Part shown: piece by piece, positions 1-8,199 of the stretch
Layout: the number at the start of each line of letters is the position of its first letter
Numbering within the stretch: position 1 is the first letter of the stretch
Assembly (NCBI RefSeq): GCF_015689175.1
Contig: NZ_CP065047.1
Span: 434,001-498,000 of the forward strand
DNA length: 64,000 bases
Reading direction: 5' to 3'
Origin: Mycobacterium kubicae
GTDB taxonomy: Bacteria; Actinomycetota; Actinomycetes; Mycobacteriales; Mycobacteriaceae
Made by a program: the position numbers and the translations under genes
Notes under the pieces: model-generated
The model's input: the letters and a program-made list of their open reading frames with translations, nothing else
Told to the model about the DNA's origin: nothing
Databases searched by the model: none

Positions 1-525
1 TGACTTGACACCGGTAATGGGATAGAGCTGCTCAGGGGTGAACAAACCTTGAGCAAGGGCGTTCGGGAACAGTGGTGCAACGTATCGCGTGAACATCGCG
101 TCGATATAGGCCTGGCCGGGAATGGGCGTCCCGGTGCCGCCGAAAACGAGCGCGGTCAGCGGGTTGACCGAGGACGGCGGCGGCGAAGCCGGTGTCGGTA
201 ATCCGGCTATCGCTTGCTGCACCAGTGCCGCTGCGCTGGTGGCTTCGGCGTTGGCGTAGGCGTTGGCCGCGGCGATCAACCGCTGCTGAAAATCGTTGTA
301 GAAGGCCGAGATCTGGGCGTTGACGGCTTGGTATTCCTGGCCGAAGGCGCCGAACAACTTGGCGATGGCGGCCGAGACCTCATCCGCGGCCGCAGGCAAC
401 AGACCGGTCGTCGGGCTAGCCGCCGCGGCAGCGGCCTCGCTGATTGCCGAGCCGATGCCCGCCAGATCCGTGGCCGCGGTTGCCAGCATCAACGGCTCCG
501 CGGTTAAGTAACTCAACGCCCTCAT
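1..525 (-). CDS. PE family protein with PE-PPE hydrolase domain (C-terminus outside window)
   Basis: The frame is open from the window edge to position 525 (175 codons, stop not reached). The N-terminus has the PE pattern: SYLTAEPLMLATAATDLAGI, an Ala-rich helical hairpin, then EYQAVNAQISAFYNDF, where the YxxxD/E-type ESX export signal lies. After residue ~130 comes a stretch (GGTGTPIPGQAYIDAMFTRY, then LFTPEQLYPITG) typical of the start of a PE-PPE domain, a serine-hydrolase-like fold of secreted mycobacterial proteins. An ATG at 525-523 is almost fused to an AGGAGG box. A TTG at 516-514 gives the usual PE N-terminus (M-SYL) at better spacing, so it may be the true start. Position beside ptbB matches Rv0152c/Rv0151c. 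The substrate is unknown. Confidence 0.85.
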   Translation of the reverse strand, partial: MRALSYLTAEPLMLATAATDLAGIGSAISEAAAAAASPTTGLLPAAADEVSAAIAKLFGAFGQEYQAVNAQISAFYNDFQQRLIAAANAYANAEATSAAALVQQAIAGLPTPASPPPSSVNPLTALVFGGTGTPIPGQAYIDAMFTRYVAPLFPNALAQGLFTPEQLYPITGVKS

Positions 526-610
526 CCCTCCTGGCGAACGGTATCCGCTGAGCGTAAAGGGATCTCGCGAGCGTGTCTGGCCTTTGGGCCGACCACATAA
601 CTACGGCATA

Positions 611-1444
611 TCAGCCGAGCAGTTGGTTGCGGAGTCGCCGAACGTCCGCATCGTCGATACCGGCGTCGCGCAGATACCCGGTCAGCGACCCGAACGTCTC
701 GTCGATGGTCTGCCACGCAGCGGTCAGGTACTCGGGGCGCACACCCAGCACACCGTCGGACAGCCGGGCTTTGGTGAAGGTGATGACCTCTGGAGTCAAC
801 TCGACATCGGAGCGTTGCGAAATCATCTCCGAGATCCGGGTCCGCAACTGCGGCACCGAGTCGTTGCTGCGCAGATAGTCCGCGACGATGGCGTCCCGGT
901 CCACCCCCACCGCTTCCAGCACCGTCGCCACCACAAAGCCGGTGCGATCCTTACCCGCGAAGCAGTGGGTGAGTACCGGACGCCCGTCGGCCAGCAGCGT
1001 GAACACCCGATGCACGGCGCGCTGGGCTCCGTTGCGCGTCGGGAACTGCCGGTACTCGTCGGTCATGTAGCGGACGGCGGACTCTTCGATGGACGCCTCG
1101 GATTGGTCCGCCTCGCCATTGGCGCCGTCGGTGAGGAGCCGCTTGAACGCGGTTTCGTGCGGCGCCTCGTCGTCGGTGCCGGCTTGGTCGTCGGCGAGGT
1201 CGGGGAAGGGCAAGAGGTGAATGTCGACCCCGTCGGGCACCTGGCCGGGGCCGCGTCGGGCGACCTCGCGCGACGAGCGCAGGTCGGCCACGTCGGTGAT
1301 GCCCAGGTGGCGCAACGCCGCCCGGCCGTCCTCTTCCAGGCGGCTCAACTCACTGGACCGGAACAGCCGTCCGGGCCGAAACGCTCCGGTGCTTTCTGCG
1401 ACGTCGCGGAAGTTCCAGGCGCCCGGCAGGTCCCGGACCGTCAT
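611..1444 (-). CDS. ptbB: Secreted protein tyrosine/phosphoinositide phosphatase PtpB
   Basis: A 277-residue protein carrying the P-loop HCFAGKDRTG at about residues 158-167, the CX5R catalytic signature of PtpB-type phosphatases with the extra Lys and Asp of the triple-specificity group. The N-terminal WNFRDV motif and the length agree with M. tuberculosis Rv0153c (276 aa). In M. tuberculosis the enzyme is exported and dephosphorylates host phosphoinositides and phosphoproteins. Start chosen at the ATG at 1444, one base after the stop of fadE2, so the two are probably cotranscribed. A longer open frame upstream only overlaps fadE2 out of frame. Confidence 0.95.
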   Translation of the reverse strand: MTVRDLPGAWNFRDVAESTGAFRPGRLFRSSELSRLEEDGRAALRHLGITDVADLRSSREVARRGPGQVPDGVDIHLLPFPDLADDQAGTDDEAPHETAFKRLLTDGANGEADQSEASIEESAVRYMTDEYRQFPTRNGAQRAVHRVFTLLADGRPVLTHCFAGKDRTGFVVATVLEAVGVDRDAIVADYLRSNDSVPQLRTRISEMISQRSDVELTPEVITFTKARLSDGVLGVRPEYLTAAWQTIDETFGSLTGYLRDAGIDDADVRRLRNQLLG

Positions 1445-1445
1445 G

Positions 1446-2669
1446 TCAGGTGACCGCCGCGGCAAACGGGGACTTCTCCCGGCCCAGCTCGGCGCGGGCG
1501 ATGGTGCGCATGTGCACCTCGTCCGGCCCGTCGAAGATGCGCATGGCGCGGTGCCAGCCGTAGAGCCGGGCCAGCACGGTGTCGTCGCTGACCCCAGCGG
1601 CGCCATGCACCTGGATGGCGCGGTCGATGACGTCACACGCCACTTGCGGCGCCACCGCCTTGATCTGCGAGACCAGGACGTGCGCGGCTTTGTTGCCGTG
1701 CTGGTCGATGGTCCAGGCCGCCTTTTCACACAGCAGCCGGGCCTGGTCGATCTCGTTGCGCGACTTGGCAATTGCCTCTCGCACCACGCCTTGCTCGGCC
1801 AGTGGCCGACCGAATGCGACGCGCTTCTGGGTCCGGTCCACCATCAACGCCAACGCACGCTCGGCAGCCCCCAGAGCCCGCATGCAGTGGTGAATACGGC
1901 CCGGACCCAGCCGGGCTTGGGCGATCGCGAAGCCCGCGCCCTCTTCGCCGAGCAGATTCGTGGCCGGCACCCGCACGTTGTCGTAGATGATTTCGCAGTG
2001 GCCGTGCTGGTCCTGCCAGCCGAACACCGACGTCGAGCGGACCACCGTCACGCCGGGTGTGTCGATGGGCACCAGCACCATCGACTGCTGTTGATGGCTG
2101 GCCGCGTCCGGGTTGGTGCGGCCCATCACGATCAGAATCTTGCAGCGCGGGTCGGCCGCGCCGGAGGTCCACCATTTCCGGCCGTTGATCACGTAGTCGC
2201 CGCCGTCACGCTCGATCAGCGTCTCGATGTTGCGGGCATCGCTGCTGGCGACCGCCGGTTCGGTCATCGAAAACGCGCTTCGGATCTCACCGTTCAGCAG
2301 CGGCTCCAGCCACTGCTTGCGCTGCTCCTCGTTGGCGAACAGGTGCAGGGTCTCCATGTTGCCGGTGTCGGGAGCCGCGCAGTTCAGCACTTCCGGCCCG
2401 ATCTCCATGCTCCAGCCGCTCAGCTCGGCCAGCGGCGCGTAGTCCAGGTTGCTCAGACCCGACTCGGCGGGAAGGAAGAGGTTCCACAGGCCGGCCGCCT
2501 TCGCCTTGGTTTTCAGCTCCTCGATGATCGGCGGCACCGAGTGGTCGTTCGGGCCGGCTTCGTGGCGGAACTTTTCGTACTCGGCCTCGGCCGGGAAGAC
2601 GTATTCGACCATGAAGTCGGACAGTCGCTTGTGGTAGTCGCTGGCCTTGGCCGACATCGCGAAGTCCAT
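1446..2669 (-). CDS. fadE2: Acyl-CoA dehydrogenase FadE2
   Basis: About 407 residues with the flavin acyl-CoA dehydrogenase layout: N-terminal helical domain, middle domain with SMTEPAVASSDARN and VINGRKWWTSGA, and C-terminal helical domain with IQVHGAAGVSDDT and RIFDGPDEVHMRTIARAELG. The FDGPDEVH ending resembles the ACAD10/11-like subgroup. It is expected to oxidise an acyl-CoA alpha-beta bond using FAD; the chain specificity cannot be read from sequence. Three in-frame ATGs lie close together at 2681, 2669 and 2657; I chose the middle one, and 2657 gives the annotated H37Rv length as I recall it. Divergent from pntAa and directly upstream of ptbB, as for Rv0154c. Confidence 0.93.
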   Translation of the reverse strand: MDFAMSAKASDYHKRLSDFMVEYVFPAEAEYEKFRHEAGPNDHSVPPIIEELKTKAKAAGLWNLFLPAESGLSNLDYAPLAELSGWSMEIGPEVLNCAAPDTGNMETLHLFANEEQRKQWLEPLLNGEIRSAFSMTEPAVASSDARNIETLIERDGGDYVINGRKWWTSGAADPRCKILIVMGRTNPDAASHQQQSMVLVPIDTPGVTVVRSTSVFGWQDQHGHCEIIYDNVRVPATNLLGEEGAGFAIAQARLGPGRIHHCMRALGAAERALALMVDRTQKRVAFGRPLAEQGVVREAIAKSRNEIDQARLLCEKAAWTIDQHGNKAAHVLVSQIKAVAPQVACDVIDRAIQVHGAAGVSDDTVLARLYGWHRAMRIFDGPDEVHMRTIARAELGREKSPFAAAVT

Positions 2670-2833
2670 GTCCGCCACCATAGGACAACGCAAGGCAACG
2701 CCGAGTTCCAGGCCGCCGCCGAGTGCCCGACCGACTGCCAGCGCAAGGCGAAATTGGGGCCTCGGGAAGGCGCCCGTTAGGGTGGCTGGGGCAATTCGCC
2801 CGGCAGGACCTAAGGAAAGTAGATGTACGCGCC

Positions 2834-3934
2834 ATGACAGATCCGCAGACCCACGCCACCAGGGTCGGGGTGGTGGCCGAGTCAGGCCCCGACGAGCGGC
2901 GCGTTGCGCTGGTGCCCAAAGCGGTCGCATCGCTGGTGAACAGCGGCGTGGCGGTAGTGGTCGAGACCGGTGCGGGCATCAAGGCGCTGCTTCCGGACGA
3001 CCTCTACACCGCCGCCGGAGCCAGCATCGGCGACGCGTGGGACGCCGACGTCGTCGTCAAAGTCGCGCCTCCCACCGCCGAGGAGGTCGGACGGCTGCGC
3101 AGCGGGCAGACCCTGATCGGCTTCCTCGCGCCCCGCAACGCCGAGAACTCGATCGGTGCGCTGAAGCAAGCCGGCGTCCAGGCGTTCGCGCTGGAGGCGA
3201 TCCCGCGCATCTCGCGGGCGCAGGTGATGGACGCCCTGTCGTCGCAAGCCAACGTGGCCGGCTACAAAGCGGTGCTGCTGGCCGCCTCGGAGTCCACCCG
3301 GTTCTTCCCGATGTTGACGACGGCGGCGGGCACCGTGAAGCCGGCCACCGTGCTGGTGCTCGGCGTCGGCGTGGCCGGGCTGCAGGCGCTGGCGACGGCC
3401 AAGCGACTGGGCGCGCGCACCACCGGGTACGACGTGCGCCCGGAGGTGGCCGACCAGGTGCGTTCCGTCGGCGCGCAGTGGCTCGATATCGGCATCGACG
3501 CGGCCGGCGAGGGCGGTTACGCCCGTGAGCTCACCGAAGACGAACGCGCACAACAACAAAAGGCGCTCGAACAAGCGATCAGCGGGTTCGACGTGGTGAT
3601 CACCACCGCGCTGGTTCCGGGGCGGCCCGCGCCGCGGCTGGTCACCGCTGCGGCGGTCGAAGCGATGAAGCCCGGCAGCGTCGTGGTCGACCTGGCCGGT
3701 GAGACCGGTGGTAACTGCGAACTCACCGAGCCGGGACAGACGGTGGTCAAGCATGACGTCACGATCGCCTCACCGCTGAACCTGCCGGCGACCATGCCCG
3801 AGCACGCCAGCGAGCTCTACAGCAAGAACATCACCGCGCTGCTGGACCTGTTGATCACCGACGGCAAGCTGGCCCCCGATTTCGACGACGAAGTCATCGC
3901 GGCGTCCTGCGTTACTCGAGACCAGAAGGCTTAG
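2834..3934 (+). CDS. pntAa: NAD(P) transhydrogenase subunit alpha part 1 (domain I, NAD-binding)
   Basis: 366 residues, the same length as Rv0155. It carries the alanine dehydrogenase/PNT N-terminal motif (SGPDERRVALVPKAV) and a Rossmann site VLGVGVAGLQALATAKRLGA near residue 175, followed by GYDVRPEV. This is the peripheral NAD(H)-binding subunit of proton-translocating transhydrogenase, which passes hydride between NADH and NADP+ at the cytoplasmic face. Start at the ATG at 2834. It begins the three-gene pntAa-pntAb-pntB operon, the split-alpha form common in actinobacteria, with pntAb starting 3 nt after its stop codon. Confidence 0.96.
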   Translation: MTDPQTHATRVGVVAESGPDERRVALVPKAVASLVNSGVAVVVETGAGIKALLPDDLYTAAGASIGDAWDADVVVKVAPPTAEEVGRLRSGQTLIGFLAPRNAENSIGALKQAGVQAFALEAIPRISRAQVMDALSSQANVAGYKAVLLAASESTRFFPMLTTAAGTVKPATVLVLGVGVAGLQALATAKRLGARTTGYDVRPEVADQVRSVGAQWLDIGIDAAGEGGYARELTEDERAQQQKALEQAISGFDVVITTALVPGRPAPRLVTAAAVEAMKPGSVVVDLAGETGGNCELTEPGQTVVKHDVTIASPLNLPATMPEHASELYSKNITALLDLLITDGKLAPDFDDEVIAASCVTRDQKA

Positions 3935-3936
3935 AC

Positions 3937-4275
3937 ATGTACGACGACCTCCTGGCCAATCTGGCGATCCTGGTGCTGTCCGGTTTCGTCGGCTTCGCCG
4001 TGATCTCCAAGGTGCCCAACACCTTGCACACCCCGCTGATGTCGGGCACCAACGCCATCCACGGCATCGTCGTGCTGGGTGCGCTGGTGGTGTTCGGCTC
4101 GGTTGAGCACCCTTCGATTGCCGTGCAGATCATTCTGTTCGTCGCGACGGTGTTCGGCACGCTGAACGTCATCGGCGGGTTCATCGTCACCGACCGGATG
4201 CTGGGCATGTTCAAGGGCAAGAAGAAGCCACCGGCCGTTGCAGCCGAGAAGGCGGAAGGGCCGGCGGCCAAATGA
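3937..4275 (+). CDS. pntAb: NAD(P) transhydrogenase subunit alpha part 2 (membrane)
   Basis: A 112-residue hydrophobic protein with three predicted membrane helices: LAILVLSGFVGFAVI, then GIVVLGALVVFG, then IILFVATVFGTLNVIGGF. It has a conserved TPLMSGTNAIHGIV loop and a short Lys/Ala-rich cytoplasmic tail. It forms part of the proton channel (domain II) with PntB. The next start codon overlaps its stop (ATGA), indicating translational coupling. Corresponds to Rv0156 (110 aa). Confidence 0.95.
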   Translation: MYDDLLANLAILVLSGFVGFAVISKVPNTLHTPLMSGTNAIHGIVVLGALVVFGSVEHPSIAVQIILFVATVFGTLNVIGGFIVTDRMLGMFKGKKKPPAVAAEKAEGPAAK

Positions 4276-5696
4276 ACTACCTCGTCATCGGTCTGTACAT
4301 CGTCTCCTTCTCGCTGTTCATCTACGGCCTGATGGGCCTGACCGGCCCCAAGACCGCCGTGCGCGGCAACTTGATCGCCGCGGTGGGCATGGCTCTGGCC
4401 GTGGCGGCCACACTGATCGCGATCAGACACACCAGCCAGTGGCCGCTGATCATCGCCGGTCTGGTGGTCGGTGTGGTGCTGGGCGTTCCGCCGGCGCGGC
4501 TGACGAAGATGACCGCCATGCCGCAGCTGGTGGCCTTCTTCAACGGCGTCGGCGGCGGCACGGTCGCCCTGATCGCGCTGTCGGAATTCATGGAGACCAG
4601 CGGCTTTTCGGCCTTCCAGCACGGTGAGTCACCGACGGTGCACATCGTGGTGGCGTCGTTGTTCGCCGCGATCATCGGTTCGATCTCGTTCTGGGGTTCG
4701 ATCATCGCCTTCGGCAAGCTGCAGGAGATCATCTCCGGAGCGCCGATCGGGTTCGGCAAGGCGCAGCAGCCGATCAACCTGCTGCTGCTGGCGGCGGCGG
4801 TGGGCGCCGCGGTTGTCATCGGTCTGCACGCGCACCCGGGCACCGGCGGGGTGTCGCTGTGGTGGATGGTCGGATTGCTGGCCGCCGCCGGTGTGCTGGG
4901 GCTGATGGTGGTGCTGCCGATCGGCGGCGCCGACATGCCGGTGGTCATCTCGCTGCTGAACGCCATGACGGGGCTTTCCGCTGCGGCCGCGGGCCTGGCG
5001 TTGAACAACACCGCCATGATCGTCGCCGGCATGATCGTCGGGGCCTCCGGTTCGATCCTGACCAACCTCATGGCCAAAGCGATGAACCGCTCCATCCCTG
5101 CGATCGTCGCGGGCGGTTTCGGCGGCGGCGGTGTGGCGCCCAGCGGCGACGGCGGCGGCGACAAGACCGTCAAATCCACCTCGGCCGCCGACGCGGCGAT
5201 CCAGATGGCATATGCCAACCAGGTGATCGTCGTTCCCGGCTACGGCCTAGCCGTCGCGCAGGCCCAGCACGCCGTCAAGGACATGGCCGCACTGCTGGAG
5301 AACAAGGGCGTGACGGTGAAGTACGCGATTCACCCGGTCGCGGGCCGGATGCCCGGGCACATGAACGTGCTGCTGGCCGAGGCCGAGGTCGACTACGACG
5401 CGATGAAAGACATGGACGACATCAACGACGAGTTCGCCCGCACCGACGTCGCCATCGTCATCGGCGCCAACGACGTCACCAACCCGGCGGCCCGCAACGA
5501 TGCGTCCAGCCCGATCTACGGCATGCCGATCCTGAATGTGGACAAGGCGAAATCGGTGATCGTGCTCAAGCGGTCAATGAACTCCGGATTCGCCGGCATC
5601 GACAACCCGCTCTTCTACGGCGAGGGCACAACCATGCTGTTCGGTGATGCGAAGAAATCGGTGACCCAGGTCGCCGAAGAACTGAAAGCGCTCTGA
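4272..5696 (+). CDS. pntB: NAD(P) transhydrogenase subunit beta
   Basis: 474 residues, as in Rv0157. Residues 1 to about 270 form roughly nine membrane helices (domain II). After a Gly-rich linker comes NADP(H)-binding domain III with VPGYGLAVAQAQ, HPVAGRMPGHMNVLLAEA and IGANDVTNPAA, the expected dinucleotide and hinge motifs. With PntAa and PntAb it couples proton entry to NADPH formation. Start overlaps the pntAb stop by 4 nt. It ends one base before the stop of a convergent mini-gene. Confidence 0.96.
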   Translation: MNYLVIGLYIVSFSLFIYGLMGLTGPKTAVRGNLIAAVGMALAVAATLIAIRHTSQWPLIIAGLVVGVVLGVPPARLTKMTAMPQLVAFFNGVGGGTVALIALSEFMETSGFSAFQHGESPTVHIVVASLFAAIIGSISFWGSIIAFGKLQEIISGAPIGFGKAQQPINLLLLAAAVGAAVVIGLHAHPGTGGVSLWWMVGLLAAAGVLGLMVVLPIGGADMPVVISLLNAMTGLSAAAAGLALNNTAMIVAGMIVGASGSILTNLMAKAMNRSIPAIVAGGFGGGGVAPSGDGGGDKTVKSTSAADAAIQMAYANQVIVVPGYGLAVAQAQHAVKDMAALLENKGVTVKYAIHPVAGRMPGHMNVLLAEAEVDYDAMKDMDDINDEFARTDVAIVIGANDVTNPAARNDASSPIYGMPILNVDKAKSVIVLKRSMNSGFAGIDNPLFYGEGTTMLFGDAKKSVTQVAEELKAL

Positions 5697-5697
5697 T

Positions 5698-5823
5698 TTA
5701 GACCGGGGGGTAGGCCGGGGGCGGGTAACCGTTACCGCTCTCCACGCCGCGCAGGCCCCAGGTGAGGTAGCCGAAGAAGAACTCGATCTCGTCGCTCGCG
5801 TCGTAGTCCGGACTCGGGTCCAT
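5698..5823 (-). CDS. Small conserved protein, Rv0157A-like
   Basis: A 41-residue product ending in FFFGYLTWGLRGVESGNG then a Pro/Tyr-rich tail (YPPPAYPPV). I recall a similar small annotated gene, Rv0157A, at the same place in M. tuberculosis, but cannot verify it here. The acidic N-terminus (DPSPDYDASDEIE) and aromatic middle suggest a real, conserved micro-protein rather than a shadow. The ATG at 5823 is chosen because the homologous part begins there; a GTG one codon upstream is an alternative. It is convergent with pntB, their stop codons being 1 nt apart. No function is known. Confidence 0.6.
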   Translation of the reverse strand: MDPSPDYDASDEIEFFFGYLTWGLRGVESGNGYPPPAYPPV

Positions 5824-5923
5824 CACTCCCACCCCTCTGCTCGCGACTTGGTCTGTCATCCGGAGTCTAGTCCCATCCGCGTCGGTGCAACAGGCGGCCG
5901 GTGTCACGCCTAAACTGTCCAAC

Positions 5924-5940
5924 CAGTTGATTGATAACTG
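5924..5940. promoter_or_regulatory. Candidate TetR operator upstream of the Rv0158-like regulator
   Basis: The 17-bp sequence CAGTTGATTGATAACTG has arms CAGTT/AACTG around GATTGAT and ends 19 nt before the TetR start. TetR genes are commonly autoregulated through such dyads. This is inferred from position and symmetry only. Confidence 0.3.
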
Positions 5941-5959
5941 AGCGAGATAGTGAGTATCG

Positions 5960-6583
5960 ATGGCGTCCGAAACTGGCTTGTCGCGTCGTGAAGAGTTGCT
6001 GGCTGTCGCCACCAAGCTGTTCGCTGCGCGCGGCTATCACGGCACCCGCATGGACGACGTGGCCGATGTCATCGGGCTGAACAAGGCGACCGTCTACCAC
6101 TACTACGCCAGCAAGTCGCTGATCTTGTTCGACATCTACCGCCAGGCCGCCGAGGGCACGTTGGCCGCCGTGCACGACGACCCGTCCTGGACCGCACGCG
6201 AAGCGCTGTACCAATACACCGTCCGGCTGCTCACCGGGATCGCCGGCAATCCGGAGCGGGCCGCGGTGTACTTCCAGGAACAGCCGTACATCACCGAATG
6301 GTTCACCGCCGAGCAGGTGGCCGAGGTGCGGGAGAAGGAAGCGCTGGTCTACGAGCACGTCCACGGCCTGATCGACCGCGGTATCGCCAGTGGTGAGTTC
6401 TACGAGTGTGACTCGCATGTGCTGGCGTTGGGCTACATCGGGATGACGCTGGGCAGCTACCGCTGGCTGCGGCCCAGTGGCCGGCGCTCCGCCAAGGAGA
6501 TCGCCGCCGAGTTCAGCACCGCACTGCTGCGCGGGTTGATCCGCGACGAGTCGATCCGCACCACCTCGCCGCTGGGACCGTGA
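5960..6583 (+). CDS. TetR family transcriptional regulator (Rv0158-like)
   Basis: 207 residues. The N-terminal TetR helix-turn-helix is clear (RREELLAVATKLFAARGYHG, MDDVADVIGLNKATVYHYYA, SKSLIL), followed by an all-helical ligand domain. Position directly after pntB and before a PE gene matches Rv0158. The ligand is unknown. The stop is immediately followed by the convergent stop of the PE gene. A 17-bp dyad lies just upstream of the start. Confidence 0.92.
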   Translation: MASETGLSRREELLAVATKLFAARGYHGTRMDDVADVIGLNKATVYHYYASKSLILFDIYRQAAEGTLAAVHDDPSWTAREALYQYTVRLLTGIAGNPERAAVYFQEQPYITEWFTAEQVAEVREKEALVYEHVHGLIDRGIASGEFYECDSHVLALGYIGMTLGSYRWLRPSGRRSAKEIAAEFSTALLRGLIRDESIRTTSPLGP

Positions 6584-8062
6584 TCAGTAGTGGATCGACG
6601 GAATGATGTGGAACGCATTGCCCAACGCTCCGCTCAGTAGCGACAACGCCGTCACCGGCGGCTGGCTCAGGGCCGGGCCGAGGTAGAGGTTGAGTCCCGG
6701 GTTCAGCGACGGAACCCACGGGTAGGCGTCCGGGAAGTATTCGGGACCCCACAGCCCGGCCTGCACCCCGATCTCCACCGCCGCACCATACGGCGCCTGC
6801 CAGGCGCTCTGGGCCAAGTAGTAGGCGACGTTGATCGGGTTGGGAATGTTGATCAGCCCGGCCGGGGTGGGCAGGTCTGCGTAGCCATAGTCCGAGTAGC
6901 CGAGGTCGACCATCACGCGCAGCGGCGGCTGGAGCAGGTCGGCAATCACCGGTCCGGCGTACGGGATGTCCCGGATGGGCTGCAGCAGCGGCAGATTCTG
7001 GGTCAAGTACATGTAGTAGTTGGTGTTGCCGGGGTTCAGCGTGGGCAACTGCACCGCGTCGGTGGACAGCAAAGTCGGATAGTGGCTGTGGACGTAGAAG
7101 TAACCCATGAGCGCGTTGACGTCCGCCAGGATGTTGGTCGGGTATTGCGGGGCGTGGGCGACGCCGTCGTACTGCGCGGTGAAGATAGAGGTCGGGAAGG
7201 GGTTGTTGGCCGGAGTCGCGCCGTTGAACGACACGTCCAGGAACGGGATGTAGAAGCCGGGGAAGCGCGCCAGCAGGCCTCCGTTAGGGTTGTTCCCTGC
7301 GGCAGCCATGATGAACGACACGTCCGGGTAGGGCGGGCCTGCCGCCATCAACGCGACAATCTCGTTGTGGATGATCGAGGCGCTTTGCGAGTAGCCGAAA
7401 GCGACGACCGAGTTCCCATTGAGGATCTGAGCGCGGATAGCACTGTCCAACGCCTTGACGCCCTGGGCGACCGACTGGTTGTAGGTCAGGTTGCCCAGGT
7501 TCGGAGTGACCGGCCAGAACTGCTCGGGCGTGGGCAGGCCGATCGGGCTGGCCCCGGGGAACAGCGGCTGAATGTAATTGGCGTTGATGTCCGCGATGTA
7601 CTGGGCGACGGGCAGTGGATTGTTGGTGCCGCCCATGATCAAGGCGACTTGGTTCGCCAGTAGCGCGGAGGGGCTGGCAGCGAGTGTGCTGACCGTTCCG
7701 CCGGTGGCGGCGGCCCCCGGCCCCAGCAGCGATTGAAAGGTGGTGTTGATCTCGCTGGACGCGTTCGCAAGCGCCGAGGTGGCCGCCGCCTCGGCTTGCA
7801 CATACGCGTTTCCGGCCGCGGCCAAAGCTGCAGTGAATTGACTGTGGAACGCGCTCGCCTGCGGGACGACCGCCTGATATTCCTCGCCGTAGGTATTGAA
7901 CAAGCCCGCAATCGCCGCCGACACTTCGTCCTCTGCCGCAGCAAGGAGACCTGTCGTTCGGTTTGCCGCAGCGGCGTTCGCCTCGTTGATCGCGGTGGCG
8001 ATCCCGTCCACGTTGACAGCCGCTGACGCAAGCACGTCGGGAGCAGTGACTAAGTACGACAT
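6584..8062 (-). CDS. PE family protein with PE-PPE serine-hydrolase domain (PE3/PE4-like)
   Basis: 492 residues. Residues 1-95 are a PE domain (SYLVTAPDVLASAAVNVDGI, then EYQAVVPQASAFHSQF). From about residue 150 a PE-PPE domain follows, starting GGTNNPLPVAQYIADINANY. It contains VVAFGYSQSASIIHNEI, the GxSxS nucleophile elbow of this alpha/beta-hydrolase family. Secretion is expected through a type VII (ESX) system using the PE hairpin and the YxxxE-type signal. Start at the ATG at 8062 with an AAGGA box 8 nt upstream; the much longer open frame reaching 8770 is read-through of the neighbouring hydrolase strand. H37Rv has two tandem PE genes here (Rv0159c, Rv0160c), whereas only one is present. 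Confidence 0.92.
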   Translation of the reverse strand: MSYLVTAPDVLASAAVNVDGIATAINEANAAAANRTTGLLAAAEDEVSAAIAGLFNTYGEEYQAVVPQASAFHSQFTAALAAAGNAYVQAEAAATSALANASSEINTTFQSLLGPGAAATGGTVSTLAASPSALLANQVALIMGGTNNPLPVAQYIADINANYIQPLFPGASPIGLPTPEQFWPVTPNLGNLTYNQSVAQGVKALDSAIRAQILNGNSVVAFGYSQSASIIHNEIVALMAAGPPYPDVSFIMAAAGNNPNGGLLARFPGFYIPFLDVSFNGATPANNPFPTSIFTAQYDGVAHAPQYPTNILADVNALMGYFYVHSHYPTLLSTDAVQLPTLNPGNTNYYMYLTQNLPLLQPIRDIPYAGPVIADLLQPPLRVMVDLGYSDYGYADLPTPAGLINIPNPINVAYYLAQSAWQAPYGAAVEIGVQAGLWGPEYFPDAYPWVPSLNPGLNLYLGPALSQPPVTALSLLSGALGNAFHIIPSIHY

Positions 8063-8199
8063 CTCCCCGTCCTTCCCTGCGACCGGTCCCCATTTCCGAT
8101 CGCCACGAACTAGCCGCAACCGCGGGTAGTAGGTAGTAACAGAGGTTAGAACCGTCGCGTCGCAAAGTCCGGCGTTTTGACCAAAACCTTTGCTCTGGA

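Noticed and set aside
1446..2930. Extended fadE2 reading of 494 codons
   Set aside because: It would cover the divergent pntAa start; acyl-CoA dehydrogenase homology begins at about 2670.
5896..5910. GTGTCACGC upstream of the Rv0158-like TetR, matching the end of the 30-bp element
   Set aside because: Only 9 bases match and the CCTTTACAAA half is absent, so it was not counted as a copy.
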